Shown here: positions 1 to 8,941 of the stretch, piece by piece
Layout of the letters: every line of letters starts with the position of its first letter
How positions within the stretch are numbered: position 1 is the first letter of the stretch
DNA from: Turnera subulata
Lineage: Eukaryota; Streptophyta; Magnoliopsida; Malpighiales; Passifloraceae
NCBI GenBank assembly: GCA_028386065.3
Contig: JAKUCV010000947.1
Location: 1-64,000 of the forward strand
DNA length: 64,000 bases
Direction: 5' to 3'
The notes under the pieces: model-generated
Database searches by the model: none
The model's input: the letters and a program-made list of their open reading frames with translations, nothing else
Told to the model about the DNA's origin: nothing
Made by a program: the position numbers and the translations under genes

Positions 1-1
1 T

Positions 2-2353
2 CCTTTTCAATATTGGAATTTTGTTTTTGACACTGCAGTGTTCTTAATAAATCGCATGCCCACAAAAATCCTTGGCAATAAAACACCTTATGAGCTTTTA
101 TACAAACATTCACCAGATTATAGCTTCTTGCGTGTGTTGGGGTGTCTGTGTTATCCTCACTTACGTCCGTATAACCAACACAAATTTGACTACAGGTCCC
201 AACCATGTATCTTTCTCGGTTATAGCCCATTACATCATGGGTATCGTTGTTTAGATTATTCTACAAAACGCATGTATATTTCACGGCACGTTAGATTTTT
301 TGAACATATTTTTCCATTTGCCAGTGTCAAACAGGAACCTCGCACGCCACCATCTGCTCAAGACACTTGGGTCTCGATCCCATTGTCAGTCTTCTTCCCG
401 GCCAAGCCACCCAATACAGGTACTCTTCCATCTCCTAGCTCTCCAATGACGCACACTAATCATCCTTCGTCTACAGCACACACTGTTTCCTCATCTCCTC
501 AATCACCAACAGTCAACCAGCACCCTCTCCCTTCTCCAGTGTCATCCTTACCCTTGCGACGCACACTCACATATCCTGACCCTAGTATAAGTCAGCCCCA
601 TTCATCTTCTCCACAGGGACAGTTTCCCTCCACCTTTTCTGAGTCCCCTTCCCCGCCACCTCCTCGTAGATCCTTGCGCATGAACATCAAACCACCCACC
701 AAATATTCACCATCTAATTATTCTGTCCAGAAAAAGGAGTTACCAATCACTGAACCGGTGTCCTATACTGAAGTAGTAAAATACAAGCAATGGCATGATG
801 CCATGCAAGATGAGGTGAATGCCCTGGTCAGGAATCATATCTGGACACTTGTCCCATACTCTGATGCCATGAATGTAGTAGGGAACAAATGGGTGTACAG
901 AATTAAGAAGAAAGCCGATGGCAGTGTTGAACGATACAAGGCTCGTCTGGTAGCCAAAGGTTTCCATCAACGTGAAGGAATTGACTTTAAGGAGGTGTTT
1001 AGCCCAGTGATCAAACCCACTACTATCCGGGTGGTTCTTGCTCACGCTTTGTCAAACAACTGGTTGATCCAACAACTTGATGTGAGCAATGCTTTTCTCC
1101 ATGGTACACTTACAGAGGAGGTTTATATGCAGCAACCTCAAGGGTTTGTTTCCAAGGACCATCCTCATTATGTCTGTCGTCTTCATCGCTCTTAGTATGG
1201 TCTGAAGCAAGCACCTCGTGCTTGGTATCGCCGTCTCAGTGACTTTCTTCTTAGCCTTGGGTTCCTCATCTCTAGGGCTGATACTTCACTCATGATTTAT
1301 CGCAAGGGTGCGATTACTGCCTATGCTCTTATTTATGTAGATGATATTTTGCTCACAGGGAATGATTCTTGTTTTATAGACGGTTTGATCCAGCAGCTGG
1401 GCAATGAGTTTTCTATTCGCAACCTTGGAAGATTGAACTACTTCCTGGGCATCCAAGCAACATATTGTGATGGCACCATTACCCTCAATCAAACGAAGTA
1501 CATCCATGAACTTCTACGCAAAGCAGGCATGGCCGAATGCAAACCATTACACACTCCGGCGTCCACATCTACAAAATTGCAGAAGCACGGTGGCACACCA
1601 CATGCTGATGCGACACATTATAGGCAGCTAGTAGGCTCTCTTCAATACCTTGCCATCACCAGGCCTGATATTGTCTATGCTGTAGGCAAAGTAAGCCAGT
1701 ATATGCAAGAGCCGAGTGACGAGCACTACACCGCAGTAAAACGGATACTCCGGTATCTAAAGCACACAAGCACATATGGTTTATGCTTCCGCCGCAGCCC
1801 CACAACAGACCTTCATGTTTATACCGATGCGGATTGGGGAGGAAACTTGGATGACAGGAAATCCACTTCGGGCTATCTTGTCTATCTTGGGAACAATCTA
1901 GTGTCCTGGTCATCTAAGAAGCAGCGAACAGTGGCACGCTCCTCAACTGAAGCTGAATATAAGGCCTTAGCCGATGGAAGTGCAGAACTTTTGTGGATAC
2001 AGGCCTTGCTACGAGAACTGGGGATTCCTTTCAAGGTTCCCAACCTCTGGTGTGATAACATCGGTGCAACGTACATGAGTCATAATCCGATTCAACATTC
2101 CCGAACCAAGCATGTCTCTCTTGATTATCACTTTGTTCGGGACCAGGTTGCGAACAAGACACTGAATGTTCGCTATGTCAACACGGAAAGCCAGTTGGCG
2201 GACATCCTAACGAAAGCATTAGCCTCGCGCCGATTTGAAGCACTACGAACCAAACTGAACCTTTGTTCCCCCGGTTCGGTTTGCGGGGGAGTGTTAGCCA
2301 GTAGTAAACACAACCTCAAACACCAGAGTCATAGTTCTTGTAACACACGTTAG
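2..2353 (+). pseudogene. Ty1/copia pol: integrase C-terminus, reverse transcriptase, RNase H
   Basis: Right-hand part of a copia polyprotein, open to the window edge. It begins in the integrase C-terminal part (VFLINRMPTKIL, then GYRCLDYSTKRMYISRHV), passes a Pro/Ser-rich linker (about 330-720), then RT (WVYRIKKKADGSVERYKARL, QLDVSNAFLHG, YVDDILLTG near 1336) and RNase H (YTDADWGG, SSTEAEYKALADG, LADILTKAL). One in-frame TAG at 1193-1195 interrupts the otherwise continuous frame just before YGLKQAPRAWY, a place where the family normally has a sense codon (usually Leu). The frame resumes unchanged to the stop at 2351-2353. A single nonsense mutation therefore separates this from an open frame. 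The element is cut on the left by the window edge, and its 3' LTR follows directly. Confidence 0.93.
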
Positions 2354-2533
2354 CACACACAACTGATTAACATAGACTACAATGTATTTATGTATTGTTA
2401 GGAATGTATCTTAGTCTATGTATTGGTGTCACGTCAGGAATGTATCTTGTAATCAGTATATATGCATCATGCAGGTCTCACGTTAGTGTGTGCCTGATTC
2501 ATATTCTATAAACTCTAATACTTGTGATTCTTT
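2292..2533 (+). repeat. copia LTR shared between a pol on the left and a gag on the right
   Basis: Starts TGTTAGCC directly after a purine-rich PPT (tgcgggggag). It holds a TATA-like stretch (agtatatatgc, about 2456) and ends just before a PBS-like sequence. It acts as 3' LTR for the pol on its left. On its right come a PBS and a gag start, as expected of a 5' LTR. The right boundary is approximate by a few bases because the terminal CA is not clear. Confidence 0.7.
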
Positions 2534-2534
2534 A

Positions 2535-2547
2535 TGGTAGAGGAGCC
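2535..2547 (+). other. primer-binding site of copia unit 2
   Basis: TGGTAGAGGAGCC, close to the plant initiator-Met PBS TGGTATCAGAGCC (three changes). It lies between the LTR end and the gag ATG at 2594. Confidence 0.55.
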
Positions 2548-2593
2548 CTAGGCTTAACCGCATAACATTTGTTTCCTGTTTTGATTCATTGTC

Positions 2594-3114
2594 ATGTCTA
2601 CCGTCAATTCCCCCAAAGCTTCAGATACCAACCCAAAAATTCCCGAAACAGCAAGCTCTTCTGGAAACAACAATAACAATCCATCTGCTGCTCCAGCTGT
2701 TCCTGCAGCGGCACCAATCCAGTCTTTGAGTAATTCCCATCATGCTGTTTCTCTTCAATTGTCTCATACTAACTACGTTTTTTGGAAAGCGCAGATTGAA
2801 CCGTTTCTTGCAGGACAGGGTGTTCTCGGTTTTGTGAAAGGCACCTTCCCCTGTCCTCCTGCTTTTGTTCTCCGGGATGATGGCGTTGCTGCTCCCAATC
2901 CTGATTATGCTCGTTGGGTGCAGCAGGATCAAGCTATTCTGAGCTGCATCACTTCTTCCCTTTCTGTTGAAGTGTTTCCCACTGTTGTCGGCAAGCAAAC
3001 CTCCAAAGATGCATGGGATGCCCTTGAATCTTCCCTTGCCTCCTCGAATCAGGCTCGTCGTATGGCTATTCATACCGCTCTTCAGCAGATTTCGCATATA
3101 TACCCGTACATTAG
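2594..3114 (+). pseudogene. Ty1/copia gag, N-terminal fragment
   Basis: Starts at the ATG at 2594 (MSTVNSPKAS), 47 bp after the PBS. A low-complexity Ser/Asn/Ala/Pro leader of about 50 residues is followed by the typical plant copia gag (UBN2-like) region: HAVSLQLSHTNYVFWKAQIE, LGFVKGTFPCPP, then WDALESSLASSNQARRMAIH. Homology stops at ALQQIS near 3095, where the usual continuation of the gag core is replaced by unrelated sequence. The reading frame to 3151 is therefore a chance extension. The fragment retains about one third of a normal gag and has no zinc knuckle. Confidence 0.85.
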
Positions 3115-3159
3115 ATGGCTTCATATTTATCTTCTAATAGTTACTACTTAACTAAAAAT

Positions 3160-3383
3160 TCTCTAAAAGTATTTTAGTTGGCCTCTTTCTCTCCACGTGA
3201 TCCATATATATATAAAACAAGAATTATATTTCTTAAATTAATAAAATATGATTTTCAATTAATGTAGATGCAGTTTTTACCATATAAAATTTACATCTAC
3301 AACAAGACAGCCACAATTTTTATACTTAACGACATTAAATGAAAAAAAAACTAATTTTTTGGGGTGTTTCTGGACGTTATAAG
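3160..3383. repeat. duplicated repeat unit, left half (copy 1)
   Basis: AT-rich sequence running from ttagttggcctctttctctc to the LARD insertion point. It matches 12298-12529 with few changes, including the ccacgtgatccatatata stretch and the tttttggggtgtttctgg end. It is cut by the LARD, whose TSD ATAAG is 3379-3383. The right half of the unit continues at 12113. Confidence 0.8.
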
Positions 3384-4521
3384 TGTAACAGCCCGGGTAA
3401 AAATTTAGAATTTTACCGGGACTGTAGAAGTCGTTTTACCGTGATTTACTGTTGAATTAATCTTGGGTAATTAATTTAAGGTAAATCGGGAGTCGTTTTT
3501 CGAAACCGAGAGTTTTCCCGCGCTCGTGATTTTCCCGTGTATTTTTCGGAACTAAGTTGGTATTTTTCGGGTTTCGGAATTTCTCGGAAAATCACATCGG
3601 AAAATAGCTACGGGGTATTGATCATTTTCTGGTCCGGATCGGACTCGCCCGTAATATGGACGATTTGAATTATTGCTCACATGCTTAATAGTAAAAGGAA
3701 AAAAAATAATAATAATAAAAAAGAAAAACAACTTAAAAACCGGTGGGAAGGAACCAGGAAGGGAAGAAGAGGAAAAAAAGAAAAAAAAAGAGAAAAAGAG
3801 AAATGGAGAGAAAAGGGAGTAAAAAAAAAGAAAAAAAAAAGAAACGGGAAGAAGGGGGAGTTGCCTGCCACGCTGGCCACCGCCACCAGCAGCCACCTTC
3901 CCTCGCCGCGTGCCTCCACCGTTGCTGCTCCCGTGCCTCGTCATCGTCGTCGCCTGCAACAGCCTCGCCACCGCGAACGTCCGCCAAGGTGAGCAGACCC
4001 GCCACAGTTGTTAATGACCCGTTTAGCAAGATGGTCTACCCGGGTGTGTGCAACGGGTTGGCAATCTGGGTCGAGCCATGAGCTGACCTATGGACCTGGA
4101 CTTGTGTCTTGGTCCGGGCTGGTTCTAGTGGGCTCGTCCATTGGACCTGTTGTGTAGGCCTTGGCCTGGACCTTGTGCACCTGGGCTTGTCCTGATGGGT
4201 TGGATTAATACTTGGCCCAGTCCGATATCTGTAAAAAAAATAAATATATATATGGTTATAATCTATATAAATTAAGTAAAAATAAAAAGTTATAATTTCT
4301 GAAAAATATATATATGGTATACCCAAGTAACATTTCTGGAAATAGAATATTATGTTGTTAATATAATTGTTAGGGATGTATTATATCTTTATAAAATAAA
4401 TATGCATACCTATATTTATTTCCAAAAAAATATGTATATAAGATTATAATTTCAGGAAAAAAAATATATACATATAGTATATGCTTACCTTAATATAAAT
4501 ATTTGATAAATAATAATTTTC

Positions 4522-4555
<34 letters not shown>

Positions 4556-6565
4556 ATTTATGTTGCTAGAAAAATAATAATAACCATAAATAATAATAAC
4601 AATAATAATGATAAAATCTGATTTATATATTTTTATGATCAATACTTTGGAATCAAATCATGGAAGTATTTTGGGAAATATATGTATGATTATTATGGAA
4701 TTTTTGGAAAAGTATAAGAAATGGAAAATAATTAATATTTAAGCATACGAGAATAACTTGGGAAATATATATATGTATATTAACAAATTCGTATTTATTA
4801 TCAGAAAATAAGTTATATGGCTACATTTTCTGGAAATGGAGTTTTCAATAAATAATAATAATTGGAAATTATATTTTGGAAAGTATAATAATTTTTATAG
4901 AAATATTATGGAAAATATATACATATGTTATAATTTCCAGAAAAATTACGGTAATTAATATTTTGGAAACTATATATGTTATAGTCTCTAGGAAACTATG
5001 ATAATTATTATCTTGGAAAGAATAATTATCAAATGTAATATTTTGAAAAGAGTTTTAATTAAAGTATGGTACCGAAATTATATTCGGAAATACGTACAGT
5101 TAACTATTTTTGGTAAAAGATAATAATAATGGATAAGTAATCGGGATGGGTAACTTCGTAGTATTGACATCATGGCATACTCTTATGTGCATTTATGTGG
5201 ATGTATGGTTTTGTTGTATAGGTTTTTGGATCTCGGGCAGTTTCCGAGGAGCCGGCGTCGGACCGGTCATTGTTTCCGAAGTTGAGTAATCGGCCAAGGT
5301 GAGGATGGATAAACCTTGATATGTGCCCGTAATGCTGAGTGTGTATTTCTGTTGTTTGTGTATTTTTGCTGTTTGATGGAACTGGTGAAATGGATATTGT
5401 TGGTTGATTGACTGCTATGATGTTGTTGTTGTGTGCTTTGTGTTCGATAGAATTGCAGAGATGTTGATTGCCGACTGTTTGACTGTTGTGGTTACCATTG
5501 GTGATGTTAGACTGTGATATTGGTTTTGTGATAATGTGTAGAGAATAATGATGAACTGGTCTATGGTCGATGTGGATAATTGGGAAAAGAATAATGAGTA
5601 TTGGAAATGGAACTGAAATTGAAAGTGAGATGATGATGTAATTGTCACTTGGAAAGTAGTGGTACGACTAGATGGTTAGAGACTAGTTCTGTGGTGTCTT
5701 GCCAGAGGGTTTGTTGGTTGGGGTGTTGACCCCGGATTTGTGATATTGGGATGTTGATCCCGGATTTGTGATATTGGGGTGTTGACCCCGGATTTGAGAT
5801 ATTGGGATGTTGATCCCGGATTTGAGATATGGGGATGTTGATCCCGGATTGTGGTGGGGCCTGGCATCCAGAATTAGTTAATAACCAGGTACGACCCTAG
5901 CTTGTCCAGTGACGGGGCCCGGAAGATAAAATTGGTAATAAAAATAATTAAGCATTCATTGGTCTTGATATAGTTGTTATGGTAATTTACTTGTGATGTG
6001 ATTGGTTGAGCTTGATGTGATTGGGTGAGAGTCCTCTGTCGTGTTGTTTGCGATGATTTCCTCTGTTGTGTTGTTTGAGTTGTAATCCACTGTTATGTTG
6101 TTTGTGATAGATTCATCTGATTTGATTGTTGTGTTTACCTCGAAAGTGTTATGGTTGAATATATCACTGTTTATCTTTCGTCGGTGAGTGTTTCGGACTC
6201 ACCCCTCGCCTGCGGGGTTTCATCCCGTAGGATGAGTTGTTTCATGTACAGGCTTGGTGCATTCCAGACAGGCTGCAGCGTTTCCCTCGGACAGGCTTGG
6301 ATCCATAGATTGCATGTGTCGCATACAGTGTTAGTGAGTTTAAGTCTTCCGCTGTGCATATGTTATCGTTGTTGGGCCATTGGGCCAGTTTCGTTATTAT
6401 TGATGTTATTGATGTTGGGCCGTAGGGCCATATTGTAGTTTATACTGTTGGGCTGTTGAGCCAGGGTTATGCTTTATACACTATATGCTAGGCCTTGTTG
6501 GGCTGGGTTGTCACAGTTCCGGCACGTGTTTACTGTGTACGGTAAATACGGGTCGGGGCGTCTCA
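3384..6565 (+). repeat. LARD 5' LTR (3182 bp)
   Basis: Unusually long LTR. In order: a GC-moderate start, a purine-rich stretch (about 3690-3850), a GC-rich C/T block (about 3860-4010), a very AT-rich 800-bp middle with AT dinucleotide runs (about 4220-5110), a G/T-rich segment, the hairpin minisatellite at 5720-5845, TGTTGTTTG-type short repeats (about 6030-6120), and an end at cggggcgtctca. The short ORFs inside it are composition artefacts. Only a few dozen differences from the 3' LTR were noticed, mostly in its first 700 bp and in A/T runs. Confidence 0.92.
5720..5845. repeat. hairpin-cored minisatellite in the 5' LTR
   Basis: Five units with a 28-bp period. Each has an inverted-repeat core with loop GTTG. 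Units 1 and 3 are GGGGT-GTTG-ACCCC; units 2, 4 and 5 are GGGAT-GTTG-ATCCC. The one variable stem position always changes together with its partner (G-C or A-T). The same five units occur in the 3' LTR at 11266-11391. Confidence 0.9.
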
Positions 6566-6568
6566 TTT

Positions 6569-6580
6569 TGGTAGCGGAGC
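6569..6580 (+). other. LARD primer-binding site
   Basis: TGGTAGCGGAGC three bases after the 5' LTR. It resembles the initiator-Met PBS TGGTATCAGAGC but differs at the same positions as four other families in this window. Confidence 0.75.
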
Positions 6581-6874
6581 GGGCGTTAGGTCTTGTCGGG
6601 CAGTCTATGTGTGTTGTTGTCTTGTTTACATAGTTCGCTCCAGTTGTTTATTATTTTATATCATTTAGTTAGTGATTATGGATCCAGTCGAGGGACGCCA
6701 GCTGTCGCGGAACATACACATATGAGGTAATGATGCCATATTTTATGCGAAAATACAAATATTATTAATATTGCAAGTACTGATATTACAAAGGGAAAAT
6801 ATTACATGATATTTTATAAAAAAAAAGGAAATAATACATTGATTTTTAATAATTTATAAAAATAGGAAATACAT
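6581..6874. other. LARD leader, no gene seen
   Basis: Untranslated leader of about 300 bp between the PBS and the end of the first antisense ORF. It is G/T-rich, then A-rich, with a poly-A run near 6818. No coding signal is seen. Confidence 0.6.
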
Positions 6875-7558
6875 TTAACGGTTTGCAACGACGTTGACAC
6901 GGAAGCTGTTTGCGTCACTGTTGACGTTGACCGTGACCCTATCGCTCCAAGAGAACCACATGCCGCCTCTGTCGCGCTGACCAGGAATCTCGAACCGGTT
7001 AGCTTGAGGGAATCGGAGTGGAATCAGACCGTGATCGTCTCGTGGTTGCCACTGCGTCTCCGTCAGAAGAACCATGTTGGGCTTGTACTGGTTCTTCAGA
7101 TCCCTCAGAGTGCGCGAGAACTCCTGTGCACGCCTTGCAACTCCTCTGCAGTTCCACACCAGTAGCCGTACCTTTGGCCAGGTTGGAGGTAGCCGAGTCA
7201 TTCTAGGTATGCTCTGGGCTGTCATTGAGAGCTGGTAGTAAGCACCTTGCTCCACAGTCTGGCAAGTGGACTCCAAGTTGAACTCTTGAAGCCTATCCGA
7301 GATGAAGAACATCACGGAATTTGCTGAGCCGTAGTAGGAAGTCCTCAGTGTCCCATGGTCCTCTAGGAAGAACACCTCTTCCATGGGAGTGACAAAGAAT
7401 CTTGAGGAGTAGAGCTCGTCGACGAAGACTAGGCGTGGCATTCTGCCGAGCTCGTTCGGTAGCTCTTCAGCACGTTCGTTGACCATGCTGTACGCCAGAC
7501 GGTTCCTTCTGCCAAGATTGGCACCTTCGACAAAGAACACCGACGAGGGAGCAGGCAT
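6875..7558 (-). CDS. antisense ORF: novel N-terminus fused to a partial endonuclease/exonuclease/phosphatase domain
   Basis: 227 residues, intact, on the strand opposite to the retrotransposon, starting at the first ATG (MPAPSSVFFVEG). Residues 1 to about 125 match nothing I recognise. From about residue 129 the protein resembles the start of the LINE-type endonuclease (EEP) fold: LLVWNCRGVARR with the conserved Asn, then MVLLTETQ with the metal-binding Glu, then GGMWFSWSDRVTVNV, the second conserved block. It stops about 97 residues into the domain, so the Asp/His part of the active site is missing and nuclease activity is unlikely. A TATA box lies 106 bp upstream at 7664-7671. It may be a captured host or LINE exon, or a small regulatory protein. 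The function is unknown. Confidence 0.6.
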   Translation of the reverse strand: MPAPSSVFFVEGANLGRRNRLAYSMVNERAEELPNELGRMPRLVFVDELYSSRFFVTPMEEVFFLEDHGTLRTSYYGSANSVMFFISDRLQEFNLESTCQTVEQGAYYQLSMTAQSIPRMTRLPPTWPKVRLLVWNCRGVARRAQEFSRTLRDLKNQYKPNMVLLTETQWQPRDDHGLIPLRFPQANRFEIPGQRDRGGMWFSWSDRVTVNVNSDANSFRVNVVANR

Positions 7559-7663
7559 TTTGTTTGTACGTGTGGGGTTTTGTTTAGCGAACGTGGTGTT
7601 TTCTTTTGCTTTAGCGTTTTGTTGCTTTGATTGCTTTTGATGATTTACCCATCACCGCTCCTT

Positions 7664-7671
7664 CTTTTATA
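7664..7671 (-). promoter_or_regulatory. putative TATA box of the antisense ORF at 6875-7558
   Basis: TATAAAAG on the minus strand within agTATAAAAGaagg, in an otherwise mixed-composition stretch about 106 bp before the ATG at 7558. This spacing allows a leader of about 75 nt. Confidence 0.45.
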
Positions 7672-8405
7672 CTCTTATGGGGAGCGTAATTACCGTTTTT
7701 TGATTTTCAAGATCTTGCCTTTTGAATTTTACCGTTGCTTGCATTTATTGCTTTACGCGTTTTTCGGACCCATGCCAGAGATTTTCAGCCTATTTTCAAC
7801 ACATGATTTTATTTCGCTCTGGCTACCTTGTCTTTTGTTTTATGGCCTTTCTATATATTTCTTGCATCTTTTATCACTAGCATCCGTGACCGTTGAGGCC
7901 AGGCGGATGGGACCGTATCTCGAGCAGAGCGCATGTGCGACAAGCTCACCGCTGTTCGAACATCGTGGAGAGATATGAGCCTTGACAGACGTTTTGTCTT
8001 ATGCGGAAAATGTGAACAAGTGGGTATCGTTTCCTTCGAGGGACACAGGACGATCCTGTGATCATCGCTTTCCGAGTTAACGGGTATCTTTTTCACGAGG
8101 TTAACCGACGTCACCGTTAGTTGTACGGTACGTTTCGTGAATCGAGGATGTTCACGTCCGATACGAACACCGTTCATGGAAACATATTTTGTTTTAATTT
8201 CTTCCTGTTTTGATTTTGTTAACTGAGTTCTAATTTTTGATTCCTTTATATTTGATTTTATAATCTTATGGTTGATTTTAATCTGCCTTGACATGTTTTG
8301 TTTTTCCTATTTAACACAAAATTTCTTAACACAAGAGAATTTTGATTAAAAAAGGAAATTTATTTTATTTATTTCATAAAGGTGTTACAACAGAGAAGAA
8401 GTGCT
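7672..8405. other. spacer between the two antisense ORFs
   Basis: About 730 bp that would form the promoter region of the first antisense ORF. A minus-strand frame of 147 codons (7851-8294) starts Lys/Ile-rich (MSRQIKINHKIIK) and shows no recognisable domain. I do not treat it as a gene, although it could be a third small ORF. Confidence 0.35.
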
Positions 8406-8783
8406 CTAAGGAGCTACTTGCTTCTCAAGGTCTTTTACAAGCTGTTGGACGTTCCTTAAGTGCGGGAAGAGCTCCGCGCACGCCAGTTCAATTTGTGCCA
8501 CCGCCGAGCTGATCTTCCTCAGGGAGACGTTCAGCTGCGTCAACTTCTGCTGCGGTGTGCTGCTCTCAGCTACCGCCTTGCCTTTCCTGTCCTCAGCTTT
8601 CTTGCCGGCACGCTTCTTCCGTTGCTTTGGGGAGACCACCATGTGCTCCTCCAGACCGATGATGTTGGTCTTGAACCGCTTCTTCAGAGGCTCTTCATCG
8701 GAGCTTGTCGGGAAAGCCTTGCCACCGATGTAGCTGTTGTTCTCGGAGTCTGAAGTCGTTCGAGAACGAAGTGGAGAGTCCAT
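8406..8783 (-). CDS. antisense ORF: small basic, Ser-rich protein with a predicted coiled coil
   Basis: 125 residues, intact, minus strand, starting at the only N-terminal ATG (MDSPLRSRTTSDSENN). The N-terminal 30 residues are Ser/acidic. Residues 33-70 contain basic clusters like nuclear-localisation signals (LKKRFK, KQRKKRAGKKAEDRKGKAV). The C-terminal 45 residues are amphipathic with heptad-like spacing (QLNVSLRKISSAVAQIELA, then LRNVQQLVKDLEKQ), suggesting a coiled coil. No enzyme motif is present and I do not recognise the family. A TATA box lies 35 bp upstream, which would give a very short leader. It may be a nuclear protein or a capsid-like accessory; both are guesses. Its survival without stops in a pol-less element is notable. 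Confidence 0.55.
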   Translation of the reverse strand: MDSPLRSRTTSDSENNSYIGGKAFPTSSDEEPLKKRFKTNIIGLEEHMVVSPKQRKKRAGKKAEDRKGKAVAESSTPQQKLTQLNVSLRKISSAVAQIELACAELFPHLRNVQQLVKDLEKQVAP

Positions 8784-8817
8784 GGCTGAGAGTGAATGTC
8801 TCAGCTGTGAGGTTTGA

Positions 8818-8825
8818 TATTTATA
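8818..8825 (-). promoter_or_regulatory. putative TATA box of the antisense ORF at 8406-8783
   Basis: TATAAATA on the minus strand, 35 bp before the ATG. It would put a start site only a few bases before the start codon, so either the leader is extremely short or the real start site differs. Confidence 0.4.
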
Positions 8826-8903
8826 AGCGGTATCTCATGTTGAGTTTGGACACCTGGCAGAGTGTGCCAGAAGCTTATCGTGGTAGGACCCACGGATAAG
8901 ACG

Positions 8904-8941
8904 GAATTTCGGGGACGAAATTCTTTTTAAGGGGGGTAGAA
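8904..8941 (+). other. chromovirus-type 3' motif block and polypurine tract
   Basis: An inverted repeat gaatttcg-ggga-cgaaattc (8904-8923), then the PPT aaggggggtagaa ending at 8941, immediately before the 3' LTR. This arrangement is typical of Tekay/Del chromoviruses and is the best evidence for the origin of the element. Confidence 0.8.

Noticed and set aside
2621..3124. 167-codon ORF antisense to copia gag
   Set aside because: Shadow of the gag frame, which has clear family similarity.
3681..4081. Lys/Glu-rich plus-strand ORFs and Phe/Ser-rich minus-strand ORFs (also 9108-9632)
   Set aside because: They lie in the purine-rich part of the LARD LTRs. Several frames are open at once from low complexity, with differing lengths in the two LTRs.
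7851..8294. 147-codon minus-strand ORF between the two LARD genes
   Set aside because: No recognisable domain or TATA box. It covers the probable promoter region of the 227-codon ORF. Kept only as a note.
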